Both the position numbers and the translations under genes were made by a program. Below, piece after piece: positions 8,380-17,414 of a stretch of DNA of 64,000 bases; the stretch's first letter is position 1, and every line of letters starts with the position of its first letter. Under the pieces are notes generated by a model, which was given only the letters and a program-made list of their open reading frames with translations, ran no database searches and was not told where the DNA came from. The DNA comes from Prevotella sp. (GTDB lineage: Bacteria; Bacteroidota; Bacteroidia; Bacteroidales; Bacteroidaceae), in contig JAILFU010000171.1 in the NCBI GenBank assembly GCA_024697405.1, positions 1-64,000 of the forward strand. Direction: 5' to 3'.

Positions 8380-9213
8380 TTAGTTCTTGCAACCGGCTTT
8401 TGTGGAGTCCTCGCAGCAGGCGTCCTTCTGCTCCTTGCAGCAGTCGTCCTTCTGTTCCTTGCAGCAGTCTTCCTTCTGCTCCTCGCAGCAGGCGTCTTTA
8501 TGTTCCTTGCAGCAGGCGTCCTTCTGCTCCTTGCAGCAGTCGTCCTTATGTTCCTTGCAGCAGGCATCTTTCTGCTCCTTGCAGCAAGGATGGGATGAGC
8601 CGACGAAGCGCTGGGCTACATTCTGCAGTCCTGCTTTAATCATGTCGTTCACACCATTACTGGTCAACGTAGCACCTGTCACGCAGTCCACCTGAGTCGT
8701 GGGGTCATCCACTTTCTTCACGACAGAGAGCGCCACATCGCCATTGGCAAAAACCTTCTTGCCAATGAACTTCTCCTGCCACTCCTGCGAGTCCTTGATT
8801 TCTGCGCCAAGACCTGCCGTTTCGCTCTCGTGGTTGAAATAGGCGCCATAGACTGTGGGGTCGTCTTCGCCATGAATAGCGATATAGCCGCTGATGCCGC
8901 CCCAGAGTCCCATGCCCTTCAGGGCAAAAACCATGATTTCTTCACCATCGACAAGGCAGGCGTAGGCTTTCTGCCCGTCGACCTCAGTCTCCGACTTTAC
9001 CACCTCGGCATACTTGGCTTCGGCTTCAGCATCGTCAAGACCGCGCAGGTTCAGCGAGTTGAGGATTTGTTTCTTCACGTCGAGGGCCACGTTGGCTTCC
9101 TGCTTCGCCTTCAACGAGGAAGAGACGAATGCCAGCAGGAAGGCCACGATGACGACGAGAATCGCACTATATATAATAATGTACGCGTTGGAGTTTGTAT
9201 TCAGCTTACTCAT
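8380..9213 (-). CDS. nqrC: Na+-translocating NADH:quinone reductase subunit C with cysteine-pair repeat tail
   Basis: 277 residues. One N-terminal helix (about 10-32), a periplasmic FMN-binding domain, and the flavinylation motif D-C-V-T-G-A-T at 176-182, where Thr182 should carry FMN covalently. The ordinary NqrC ends near residue 208. From Cys210 to the end the protein carries eight Cys-Cys pairs at eight-residue spacing (units such as CCKEQKDA, CCKEHKDD, CCEEQKED) and a final lone Cys, 17 cysteines in 68 residues. The frame is intact and repeats match at DNA level with 24-base period. The tail should lie on the periplasmic side with the FMN domain. The ATG overlaps the nqrB stop by four bases (ATGA). 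Confidence 0.95.
   Translation of the reverse strand: MSKLNTNSNAYIIIYSAILVVIVAFLLAFVSSSLKAKQEANVALDVKKQILNSLNLRGLDDAEAEAKYAEVVKSETEVDGQKAYACLVDGEEIMVFALKGMGLWGGISGYIAIHGEDDPTVYGAYFNHESETAGLGAEIKDSQEWQEKFIGKKVFANGDVALSVVKKVDDPTTQVDCVTGATLTSNGVNDMIKAGLQNVAQRFVGSSHPCCKEQKDACCKEHKDDCCKEQKDACCKEHKDACCEEQKEDCCKEQKDDCCKEQKDACCEDSTKAGCKN
8383..8586 (-). repeat. 24-bp tandem repeat encoding the NqrC Cys-Cys tail
   Basis: Eight units, seven complete at 24 bases and one diverging last unit, encode residues 210-277 of NqrC. The unit reads CC-(K/E)-E-(Q/H)-K-(D/E)-(A/D). Repeat-unit gain and loss would keep frame, so length may vary between strains. Confidence 0.9.
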
Positions 9214-10379
9214 TTTGTACCTCCTCTCTTCATTCGTTTACTAATATTCCGCTCCACGACGAAGTGGTCGATGGTGGGAGCAAACATGTTCATCAGCAGG
9301 ATGGCGAGCATCATGCCCTCAGGATAGCCGGGGTTCATCACACGGATGATGATGGCCATCATGCCGATGATGAAGCCGTAGATCCACTTGCCAGTCTCTG
9401 TGCGTGCAGAGGTGACGGGGTCGGTAGCCATAAACACGGCACCAAAGGCGAAGCCGCCCAGCACCAGGTGCTCATACCAGGGAATGGGCGTAGAGCCTGT
9501 CGACGCGAAGAGGGCTGCCGTCAGAGCGCCGCCCACGAAGACGCTGAGCATGGTCTTCCACGAGGCGATGCCCGTGATGAGCAGCAGCAGGGCACCAAGG
9601 GCGATGGCGATGACGCTGGTCTCGCCGATAGAGCCCGGTATGAAGCCGCAGATCATGTCGCAGAGGCTGGTGCCGGCATCAACGGGGTTGACGCCCAGTC
9701 CCACCTCGGCCAGCGGAGTAGCCTGCGAGAAGCCGTCGACCAGCGTGTTGCCCAGGCCGAAGATGGTGTCGTCGGCCACCCACACCTTGTCGCCGCTCAT
9801 CATTGAGGGGTAGGCAAAGAAGAGAAAGGCACGGCAGATGAGCGCGGGGTTGAAAATGTTCATGCCCGTGCCGCCGAAGATTTCCTTGCCGATGATGACG
9901 GCGAAGGCGACGGCTATGGCCAGAATCCAAAGCGGACAGTTGACGGGGATGATCATCGGGATGAGGATGCCCGACACGAGGAATCCCTCCTGTATCTCCT
10001 CGCCCTTCCATTGTGCCCAGGCGAACTCAATGCCCAGACCCACGATATAGCTGACGAGAATCTTGGGCAGCACGGCCAGGAAGCCGTAGATGAAGATTTC
10101 GAAGAAGCCGGCCGAGGCGAGGGTGCCTGCAGCCATATAGTTCTGGTAGCCCACATTATACATACCAAAGAGCAGGGCAGGCATCAGGGCAATCACTACC
10201 ATACTCATGATGCGCTTCGAGTCGATGGCATCATGTATGTGCACTCCGTTCCTCGACGTGATGTTCGGCACGTAGAGGAAGGTCTCGAAGCCGTCGAAGA
10301 GCGAGCGGAAAGCATGCAGCTTGCCGTCTTTCTCGAAGTTCGGCTTTATCTTGTTCAAATAATTTCTTAAAAAACTCAT
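9210..10379 (-). CDS. nqrB: Na+-translocating NADH:quinone reductase subunit B
   Basis: 389-residue membrane subunit, main path of Na+ with about ten helices; homologous to RnfD. The ATG at 10379 (protein starting M-S-F-L-R-N-Y-L) is preferred over an upstream TTG at 10403. The covalent-FMN site, S-G-A-T in Vibrio, is read here as D-G-F-S-Q-A-T-P with Thr221 (in this numbering) as the acceptor; the Gly of the consensus is Gln. Motifs G-K-E-I-F-G-G-T-G-M-N-I-F-N-P-A and A-T-D-P-V-T-S-A are intact. It overlaps nqrC by four bases and is separated from nqrA by a 373-base gap filled by a tandem array. Confidence 0.96.
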   Translation of the reverse strand: MSFLRNYLNKIKPNFEKDGKLHAFRSLFDGFETFLYVPNITSRNGVHIHDAIDSKRIMSMVVIALMPALLFGMYNVGYQNYMAAGTLASAGFFEIFIYGFLAVLPKILVSYIVGLGIEFAWAQWKGEEIQEGFLVSGILIPMIIPVNCPLWILAIAVAFAVIIGKEIFGGTGMNIFNPALICRAFLFFAYPSMMSGDKVWVADDTIFGLGNTLVDGFSQATPLAEVGLGVNPVDAGTSLCDMICGFIPGSIGETSVIAIALGALLLLITGIASWKTMLSVFVGGALTAALFASTGSTPIPWYEHLVLGGFAFGAVFMATDPVTSARTETGKWIYGFIIGMMAIIIRVMNPGYPEGMMLAILLMNMFAPTIDHFVVERNISKRMKRGGTK

Positions 10380-10413
10380 AGAACTCAAATTTTGACTAAT
10401 CAATCCTTCTCAA

Positions 10414-10731
10414 CACTAATTGCGGGATAAACTTATTCACTAATTGGGGAAAATCTTATTCACTAATTGGGGAAAATCTTATTCGCTAATTGAGGAAAAT
10501 CTTATTCACTAATTGGGGAAAATCTTGTTCACTAATCGTGGAAAATCTTGTTCACTAATTGGGGAAAAATTTTTCCATAATTTGTGGTTTATATTTTCCA
10601 TAATTCGTGATTTAAATTTTCCATAATTTGTGGTTTCTATTTTCCTAAATTTGTGATTCATATTTTCCTAAATTTGTGATTCATATTTTCCATAATTCGT
10701 GACTTACATTCTCCGTAATTCGTGTAAAAAA
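10414..10731. repeat. 23-bp tandem array that flips orientation midway (7 + 7 units), between nqrA and nqrB
   Basis: Left half, 10414-10569: seven units starting at 10414, 10438, 10461, 10484, 10507, 10530 and 10553, core CACTAATTGGGGAAAA plus a seven-base linker such as TCTTATT or TCTTGTT. Right half, 10571-10731: seven units starting at 10571, 10594, 10617, 10640, 10663, 10686 and 10709, core TTTTCCATAATTTGTG plus a seven-base linker; this core is the reverse complement of the left one apart from three or so bases. The halves meet at GGGGAAAAATTTTTCC. Except for the first unit (24 bases) the period is exactly 23. No open frame. Transcribed from the nqr operon it could fold as one hairpin of about 150 imperfect pairs. 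Confidence 0.92.
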
Positions 10732-10752
10732 AGAATCGTGCTTACCATATAT

Positions 10753-12108
10753 TTATGTATTCTCCTTCCTTAGCATGTTCAATCCTTCGCGTACGATGCG
10801 CTGCAACTCCAGCTTCGAGGAATCCACGAACTCTGCCAGCGCAAAGTCCTCAGGGCTAACCTCATAGATGCCCAGCTGCTCCATCTTGTCAATGTCGCCG
10901 GTGATGATGGCCTTGATGAGATACTCGCCATAGATGTCCATAGGCAGCACCCGGTCGTACTCTCCGCTCATGATGATGTGGCGCTCGCCGCCCTTCACAC
11001 GGGCATCCAGCGCATATTCCTTCTTCTTGCCCAGCAGCCAGGAGAAATAGCTGCGGTTCACGGAGAACTGCTTCAGGCGCGGCAGAATCCAGCCTAGCAG
11101 CTCGTCGGCATCGTCGCCTTCGGGAATCACGGTAATCTCCGAGCTGTGAGCACCCAGGTAGCCGTCCTTCGTGGTCTGCCGTCCTGTGAGCACGTTGCCG
11201 TTGATGATGCGCACGTGGTGGTCGGCATCGTAGCTGTTTGAGAGCAGCGTAGAGAGTTCCTCGCCCACCAGCATCTCCACATGGCAGGGCTTCTTCACCT
11301 CGCTTCCGCAAAGTGCCACCGTGCGGCGCAGGTCTACCTTGCCCGTGTTGAACAGGCGCCCGATGAAGAGCACCACCGTGGGGTCGCCAATGGCCCACAC
11401 CATCTCGCCCTTGTTCACTGGCTCCAGGTGGTTCACCTGCACACCTACGTTTCCGGCAGGGCAGGGGCCGTCGAACACATTCACCTCCACGCCTTCCAGA
11501 TTTGAAATCTTCGCTTGAAGGGCTGAGTCCTTACCCACGCCGACGTAGACCTTTGCAATCTTTGCCAGCGCCTTGAGGCCGGTCACGAAATCCTGCTCCT
11601 GACCTTTCACCTCATACTCGAAGTCGCAGGCCAGCGGCTTGTCGCGCAAGGCCGAGACGAAAACAGTCCTCGGACGCACGGGAGTGGTGGCAACGGCGTA
11701 GGGCAGCTGGTTCACGTAGCCCAGCAGGCCAGCTTCCATGATGTGCTCAAGCACGGCCTGTCCGTCCATCTTCTCCACATCCTTCTTTCCGAAGTCCACA
11801 TAGCTTTGCTCCTTGTCGGCCTCCACCTTCACGCAGAGCACTTTCCTCCGTTCACCCCGCTCTACGGCTGTCACTTTGCCGCTTACAGGCGAAGCAAACT
11901 TCATCTCAGGATACTGTTTGTTGACAAACAGCGCATCCCCGGCCTTGACCACATCGCCTTCCTTGACCACCACCTTGGGAGTCACTCCCTCAAAATCGTC
12001 GGGCACCAACGCGAAGCGCCCGTTCGACTTCAAGCTGAGTTTTTCCTCAGCAGCCCTGCCTTGAAGGTTGATGTCTAAGCCTTTGTGTAGCTTAATTACA
12101 TTTGCCAT
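10753..12108 (-). CDS. nqrA: Na+-translocating NADH:quinone reductase subunit A
   Basis: 451-residue peripheral cytoplasmic subunit, first gene of the nqr operon, thought to take part in quinone binding. The N-terminus (I-K-L-H-K-G-L-D-I-N-L-Q-G) and an S-P-V-S-G-K-V lipoyl-like hairpin near residue 76 are characteristic. ATG at 12108 and normal length. It is divergent from tamB, with only about 90 bases for both promoters. The operon order A-B-C-D-E-F is canonical, but three of five junctions carry repeat DNA. ApbE, needed to attach FMN to B and C, is not in this window. Confidence 0.96.
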   Translation of the reverse strand: MANVIKLHKGLDINLQGRAAEEKLSLKSNGRFALVPDDFEGVTPKVVVKEGDVVKAGDALFVNKQYPEMKFASPVSGKVTAVERGERRKVLCVKVEADKEQSYVDFGKKDVEKMDGQAVLEHIMEAGLLGYVNQLPYAVATTPVRPRTVFVSALRDKPLACDFEYEVKGQEQDFVTGLKALAKIAKVYVGVGKDSALQAKISNLEGVEVNVFDGPCPAGNVGVQVNHLEPVNKGEMVWAIGDPTVVLFIGRLFNTGKVDLRRTVALCGSEVKKPCHVEMLVGEELSTLLSNSYDADHHVRIINGNVLTGRQTTKDGYLGAHSSEITVIPEGDDADELLGWILPRLKQFSVNRSYFSWLLGKKKEYALDARVKGGERHIIMSGEYDRVLPMDIYGEYLIKAIITGDIDKMEQLGIYEVSPEDFALAEFVDSSKLELQRIVREGLNMLRKENT

Positions 12109-12200
12109 TATAGTTATTGTTTGATAAAATACGCAATAGCGTGTGCAAAATTAATAAAAATTAGTAAGAAAACGAAGAATTTGTGCTAGAAAATAATAAA

Positions 12201-15200
12201 ATGAAAAGATTTTGTCGTAATTTTGCAACACGAAATAAAGTGGTGGCCCAAAATTGCCATTTCGGAATAGCGAATTTGAAGAAGTTCAAGCATATCATCA
12301 ACTGGACAATATGGAGCGTGCTGGCTCTGTATGTCCTGCTCGTGGTGCTCATCCAGCTCCCGTTCATGCAGCGGCAGATAGGCCGTCTGGTGGAAGGCGC
12401 GGTAAGCGGGAAGCTGGGCACGGAAGTGAGCGTGGGGCGTGTCAACCTGGGATTCTTCAACCGTCTCATCATCGACGATGTCGCCATCAAGGACCAGCGG
12501 CAGGAGGACCTGTTGCAGGTGCGCCGCATGTCGGTGAAGATGGAGTTGCTGCCCCTGCTCGACGGTCGTGTGTCCATATCCTCTGCCCAGCTGTTCGGTG
12601 CCCGCCTGCATCTCTATCGCGACAGCGCTGGGGCAGTACCCAACTACCAGTTTGCCGTCGACGCCCTCTCCTCGCCCGACAACGACGATGCCTCCAAGCT
12701 CGACCTGCGCATCGGCTCGCTCATCGTGCGCAGCCTCGCGCTGGGCTACGACCAGCTCGACGCCCCTTCCACGCCAGGCCGCTTCAACCCCCTCCACCTG
12801 AGCATCTCCGATGTCAGCGCACATATCCTGCTGCGTGCCCTCGACGACAACCAGCTCAGCCTGCTTGTCAAGCGCATCTCCCTGAAAGAGCAGTCGGGGC
12901 TGGAGCTGCGCCAGCTGGCTTTCAAGCTTGAGGCCGACAAGCACGCAGCCCTGCTTTCCGACCTCTCTTTACAGACGCAGAACTCACATTTGAGCGTTGA
13001 TTCATTAAATGCTACCTATCAGCTTGACAGCCTGCAGAATACACTAATCTATGACGTGAATCTCTTTAAGTGTTTCTTCGTGCCTGGGGACTTCGCCTGT
13101 CTGCTGCCCGCACATTTTCCCGCTGACCATTCTCTGCAAGTCGATGCCGCCTTCAGCGGAGGGGTGAGAAGCCTCGTCTGCCAGCACTTGGACATATCCT
13201 CTCCCGACGAGTCGCTTCAGCTGCAGCTGTCGGGCAGACTCCACGAGGCAGGGTGGCAGGCCAACGTCAGCCGGCTCAACGTTTCCAGCCAGCTGCTGAC
13301 CGAGCTGCACGACCTTCTCCCGTCCGTCTCGCCACTCGTCGACCGTCTGGGCGATGTCAGCCTCGCCGGAAGTGCCTATCAGGATGACCTGGGCCGAATC
13401 AGCGCTCAGGGGAACCTGCACACGGGGCTGGGACAGCTCGCCCTGCATGGCGACATGACTCCTGAAGCCGACACCTGGACGCTGGACGTGGGCACCGACA
13501 GCCTGGACATGCAGCGCCTGCTCGCCCATCCTTCCTTCGGGCTCCTGGCTGCCCGCCTCCATCTCAGCGGACGTGGCCAGGCGATAGGCATAGAGGGTGC
13601 CGTGCCCCGCATCGACTGGCAGGGCTACAGCTACCGCGACCTCTCACTCGACGGCTCCTACAGCCCACAGGGGGTTGAGGGGAAGCTCAAGCTCGACGAC
13701 CCCAACCTCCTTGCCGATGTGGAGGGCTCCGTCAGCCTCGCGTCGCGGACGCCCAGAATACGCCTCACGGGAAACATCGGCTCCGTAGCTCCCCAGACCC
13801 TCCATCTGACCGACTACTGGGGCGACGCCGTCTTCTCGGCTGTCATCGACGCCGACTTCTCAGCCTCTTCGCTGGCCGATGCCGAAGGTACTGTCGACCT
13901 CGACGACTTCATCATGATACAAGGCGACACCGCCCGCTACCACCTCGACAACCTGCACGTGAAATCGGGCTATGCCGACGGACGCCATTTCCTCCGCCTG
14001 AACAGCGACTTCGGCGAGATGGAGCTGCAGGGCAAGTTCTACTGGAACACGTTGGCCCAGAGCCTGGCATCAGCCGTTCCCATGCTGACCACAAAGCGCA
14101 AGCAGGGCAACAACGACTTCGTGCTGGCCATGCGACTGACCGACAGCCAATGGCTGAAGAAGCTCACAGGCATACCCCTCGACCTGGAAGGCCCCATGCA
14201 TCTTAACGCTCAAGTCTGCGACTCCACCAGCAGCATCGAGGTCAGCTCCTACGTCTCGTCGTTCCTCTACGGAGCTGACCAATATCACGATGCCACGCTC
14301 AGGCTCACCACTCAGGGCGACAGCAGCCTGTGTAACGCCAGTCTGACCCGCCTCACCGACAACGGCAAGCCCCTCTATGTGAAGCTGGCGGCACACACCT
14401 CCGACAGTCAGCTGTTCTCCACTTTAACCCTGAACACCGAAGGGACCGACGGCGGAACCGTGAACACCATCACCTCCCTTTATCAGAACGACAAGGGGCT
14501 GCGCGAGACCCACGTGCGCGTCATGCCCTCGGAGCTGACCGTCAAAGGACAGCTCTGGGAGCTGGAGCCTTGCGACATCCTCTACAGCGAGAAACGACTC
14601 ATGGTCGACCAGTTCACCATCCATCACGGCGACGAGCACCTCATCATCGACGGCATCGCGTCCACCAGTCAGGGCGACTCCCTGCTCGTCGACCTGCGCG
14701 GCGTGGACATCGCCTCCCTGCTCGACATCGTCAATTTCCATTCCGTGGAATTCGGCGGACGGGCCACAGGACGGGCATACATCTGCCAGGCGTTCGACAA
14801 CCTCCAGGCCTGGGCCGACATCTTCGTCCCCGACTTCCTCTTCCAGTATGCGCCCATGGGCAAGCTCGAAGCCCATGCCTTCTGGAATGCCGATGAAGGA
14901 CAGGTAGACCTTGACGCCTTCATCGACGACGGCGCCGACGCGCAGACCTATATCGACGGCTACGTCTCACCCCGACAGCAGCAGATAGAACTGGGCATCC
15001 GCGCACGAGGCACTAGCATAGGCTTTGTACACTCCTTCACCAATAGTTTCGTGGGGCACATCGAGGGCCACGCTCATGGCGACGTCCGCGTGCACGGCCC
15101 GCTGAAAGGCATCAACCTCAACGGAGAGGCCGTCGTCGACGGACTGGCAACCATCACGCCTCTCGGCACCAGATACACCTTCCACGACGACACCGTGCGC

Positions 15201-16652
15201 ATGGTGCCCGACACCATCATGTTCCGCGATTTCATCGTCTACGACCGCGACCTTCACACCATACACTTCGACGGAGCCGTGGGCCATCACGACCTGAAGG
15301 ACTTCTACTTCGACCTGCAAGGCACAGCCGACCATCTGCTGGCCTACGACTTCCCACAGCTGGAGCCGGGCAGCACCATCGGAGGCACCATCTGGGCCGA
15401 CGGACAGACCGTCATTCGCGGACGCTCAGGCGAAGTGGTCATCGACTGCGACGTCACACCCGCATCGCCCTCCTTCTTCATCTACAACGCCGCCTCGCCC
15501 GATGCCGTCAGCAACCAGCAGTTCATCACATGGGGAGAGGCTAGCCAGAGGGGTAGGGGAAACACCGCCCACTACGATGAAGAGCAAGGCTCTTCCCTTC
15601 CCGTACAGGCGGCTTCGACCTCTGGCGCAGACAATGCTCAGGACGGCGGGAGGTCAGACCTTCGCATAAACCTGCGCATCAACGCCATACCCGATGCCAC
15701 GCTGCGCCTGCTCATGGATCAGCGCTCGGGCGACTATATCACGCTCAACGGAAGCGGCGTCCTGCGCGCGTCCTATTACAACAAAGGCCCTTTCCAAATG
15801 TTCGGTACCTACAACGTGGAGCGCGGCACCTACAGCATGACCATACAGAACATCCTCAAGAAAATCTTCCAGTTCCAGCCAGGCAGCAGCCTCGTCTTCG
15901 GAGGCGACCCCCTGCAGGCCGCCCTCAACCTGAAAGCCCGCCATACCGTCAACGGCGTGTCGCTCTCCGACCTCGGACTGGGCAACTCCTTCACCAGCAA
16001 CACCATCCGCGTCAACTGCCTGATGAACATCCTGGGCACGGCTGGCGAGCCGCGCGTGGAGTTCGACCTGGAGATGCCCACCGTCAACAGCGAGGAGGAG
16101 CAGATGATACGCTCCATCATAGCCAGCGAGCAGGAGCTCAACCAGCAGGTGGTCTATCTCCTGGGCATAGGCCGTTTCTACACACAGGGAGCCAACAACG
16201 CCTCCACGCAGGGCTACGGGCAGACCGAGCTGGCCATGCAGAGCCTGCTCTCCAGCACGGTGTCCTCGCAAATCAACCAGATACTCTCGCAGGTCATCAA
16301 GAACGACGACTGGAATTTCGGCGCAAACATCTCCACAGGCAACGAGGGCTGGCATAATGCCGAATACGAGGGACTCTTCAGCGGCCGCATGCTCAACAAC
16401 CGCCTGCTCATCAACGGACAGTTCGGCTATCGCGACAACGCCACACAGGCAGCACCTTCCTTCATCGGCGACTTCGACATACAGTACGTACTTACGCCTG
16501 GCGGCAGCCTTTCCCTGAAAGCCTACAACCAGACCAACGATCGCTATTTCACCCATTCATCGCTGAACACGCAGGGCATAGGCATCATCATGAAGAAAGA
16601 CTTCAACGGCCTGAAAGACCTCTTCACCATCCGACGCAAAAAAAACAAGTAG
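12201..16652 (+). CDS. tamB: TamB-like translocation and assembly module protein
   Basis: About 1483 residues. One N-terminal membrane helix (about 32-55; W-S-V-L-A-L-Y-V-L-L-V-V-L) is followed by a very long repetitive beta-strand region typical of AsmA/TamB proteins, which form a hydrophobic groove bridging inner and outer membrane for lipid transport and barrel assembly. The C-terminal TamB (DUF490) domain spans roughly the last 350 residues, with G-T-Y-N-V-E-R-G-T-Y and G-I-G-R-F-Y-T-Q-G. ATG at 12201 is chosen; a GTG at 12183 in frame is possible. No TamA gene is adjacent. It is the longest gene of the window, with no neighbour in an operon. Confidence 0.88.
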   Translation: MKRFCRNFATRNKVVAQNCHFGIANLKKFKHIINWTIWSVLALYVLLVVLIQLPFMQRQIGRLVEGAVSGKLGTEVSVGRVNLGFFNRLIIDDVAIKDQRQEDLLQVRRMSVKMELLPLLDGRVSISSAQLFGARLHLYRDSAGAVPNYQFAVDALSSPDNDDASKLDLRIGSLIVRSLALGYDQLDAPSTPGRFNPLHLSISDVSAHILLRALDDNQLSLLVKRISLKEQSGLELRQLAFKLEADKHAALLSDLSLQTQNSHLSVDSLNATYQLDSLQNTLIYDVNLFKCFFVPGDFACLLPAHFPADHSLQVDAAFSGGVRSLVCQHLDISSPDESLQLQLSGRLHEAGWQANVSRLNVSSQLLTELHDLLPSVSPLVDRLGDVSLAGSAYQDDLGRISAQGNLHTGLGQLALHGDMTPEADTWTLDVGTDSLDMQRLLAHPSFGLLAARLHLSGRGQAIGIEGAVPRIDWQGYSYRDLSLDGSYSPQGVEGKLKLDDPNLLADVEGSVSLASRTPRIRLTGNIGSVAPQTLHLTDYWGDAVFSAVIDADFSASSLADAEGTVDLDDFIMIQGDTARYHLDNLHVKSGYADGRHFLRLNSDFGEMELQGKFYWNTLAQSLASAVPMLTTKRKQGNNDFVLAMRLTDSQWLKKLTGIPLDLEGPMHLNAQVCDSTSSIEVSSYVSSFLYGADQYHDATLRLTTQGDSSLCNASLTRLTDNGKPLYVKLAAHTSDSQLFSTLTLNTEGTDGGTVNTITSLYQNDKGLRETHVRVMPSELTVKGQLWELEPCDILYSEKRLMVDQFTIHHGDEHLIIDGIASTSQGDSLLVDLRGVDIASLLDIVNFHSVEFGGRATGRAYICQAFDNLQAWADIFVPDFLFQYAPMGKLEAHAFWNADEGQVDLDAFIDDGADAQTYIDGYVSPRQQQIELGIRARGTSIGFVHSFTNSFVGHIEGHAHGDVRVHGPLKGINLNGEAVVDGLATITPLGTRYTFHDDTVRMVPDTIMFRDFIVYDRDLHTIHFDGAVGHHDLKDFYFDLQGTADHLLAYDFPQLEPGSTIGGTIWADGQTVIRGRSGEVVIDCDVTPASPSFFIYNAASPDAVSNQQFITWGEASQRGRGNTAHYDEEQGSSLPVQAASTSGADNAQDGGRSDLRINLRINAIPDATLRLLMDQRSGDYITLNGSGVLRASYYNKGPFQMFGTYNVERGTYSMTIQNILKKIFQFQPGSSLVFGGDPLQAALNLKARHTVNGVSLSDLGLGNSFTSNTIRVNCLMNILGTAGEPRVEFDLEMPTVNSEEEQMIRSIIASEQELNQQVVYLLGIGRFYTQGANNASTQGYGQTELAMQSLLSSTVSSQINQILSQVIKNDDWNFGANISTGNEGWHNAEYEGLFSGRMLNNRLLINGQFGYRDNATQAAPSFIGDFDIQYVLTPGGSLSLKAYNQTNDRYFTHSSLNTQGIGIIMKKDFNGLKDLFTIRRKKNK

Positions 16653-16754
16653 AGTGGGGGAGGCTTAGTCTGTCAAACAATGGAACCTGGTCAGTCCAGA
16701 CAAGAAGAATTGGGCTTGTCAAGATAAAAGCTAAAGTATTAACGGCAGGAAAGT

Positions 16755-17210
16755 CAAAACCCTGCAACCCTGCACCAGTAGCGTTTAACCTCCTGTTTCT
16801 TAGCCGTTTGTCAGGTGTACACTTTGCTGCAAACCCTGCTCTAACCCTGCTCCACGCTCATGCTTTCGCCAATAGCCTGATGTATAGTCCAAAAGTTCCC
16901 GCAGAAAGTCCCAAGCCTTGGGACGAAAAAATAGCGTGCGCATTTTCCCAAACGGCGTGCGTATTTTCCCAAGCGGCGTTCGTATTTCCCAGTACGCATC
17001 ACGAATATAGACATTTCGCATAGTAAGTGCAAGGTTTCGCCTCAAGTGTACACTTTCTACCTCGCTGTAAAACAAAGAATTACAAAGCACCAGCGCAGGG
17101 TTGCAGGGTTTGCACAAAATATGGTCAATATAATCATCCTTCTAGTAGGGAAAGGGCATAATAATAGAACTTGAGAACCATTATTTTAGGCAACGACATA
17201 GCAGTTGACC
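16755..17210. repeat. Composite non-coding repeat element, copy 2
   Basis: Same order of parts as at 392-774: AACCCTGC doublet (16755-16776), GTACACTTTGCTGC followed by two further words (about 16817-16851), palindrome GTCCCAAGCCTTGGGAC (16908-16924), 21-base units 16934-16954, 16955-16975 and a partial third to about 16992, reverse words GCAGGGTTGCAGGGTTT (17095-17111), and the block AGGCAACGACATAGCAGTTG starting at 17188. Here a second CAAGTGTACACTTT word occurs at 17043-17056. No gene inside; it lies between tamB and glyA. Confidence 0.8.
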
Positions 17211-17322
17211 ATGAATGCTTCACCGATTAAATTAGGTCAAAACAGACCGAAACAAACCTTAAATCGAATCGCGTAAAACGCTGTCATACAATTAACTCCG
17301 CTTAACAGACCTTATTCTTTGC

Positions 17323-17403
17323 CTATTGCGCGTTTGCCCCTTTTAGAGTAATCGAGCCGAGGATGTTGGCGAGCAGAACTATGATGACGGTTTTCATCTT
17401 CAT
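17323..17403 (-). CDS. 26-residue signal-peptide-like micro-ORF or gene remnant
   Basis: Reading from ATG at 17403: start M-K-M-K-T-V-I-I-V-L-L-A-N, ending G-A-N-A-Q then TAG. It has the charge, hydrophobic core and A-x-A site of a secretion signal but stops right after the predicted cleavage point, so it is either the stump of a lost secreted protein or a very small exported peptide. Its upstream side is one arm (17415-17440) of an inverted repeat. No known family is recognised. Confidence 0.35.
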   Translation of the reverse strand: MKMKTVIIVLLANILGSITLKGANAQ

Positions 17404-17414
17404 GATTTCTTTGT

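Noticed and set aside
8367-8695. Arg/Ser/Cys-rich repeat ORFs at the nqrC tail in other frames
   Set aside because: They are frame-shadows of the 24-bp nqrC repeat; the nqrC frame is continuous with the FMN domain.
10414-10731. CRISPR array
   Set aside because: Units adjoin with only seven-base linkers, flip orientation midway, and no unique spacers or cas genes are present.
12183-12200. GTG start for tamB
   Set aside because: ATG at 12201 gives a more typical start; GTG is possible but no ribosome-binding evidence favours it.
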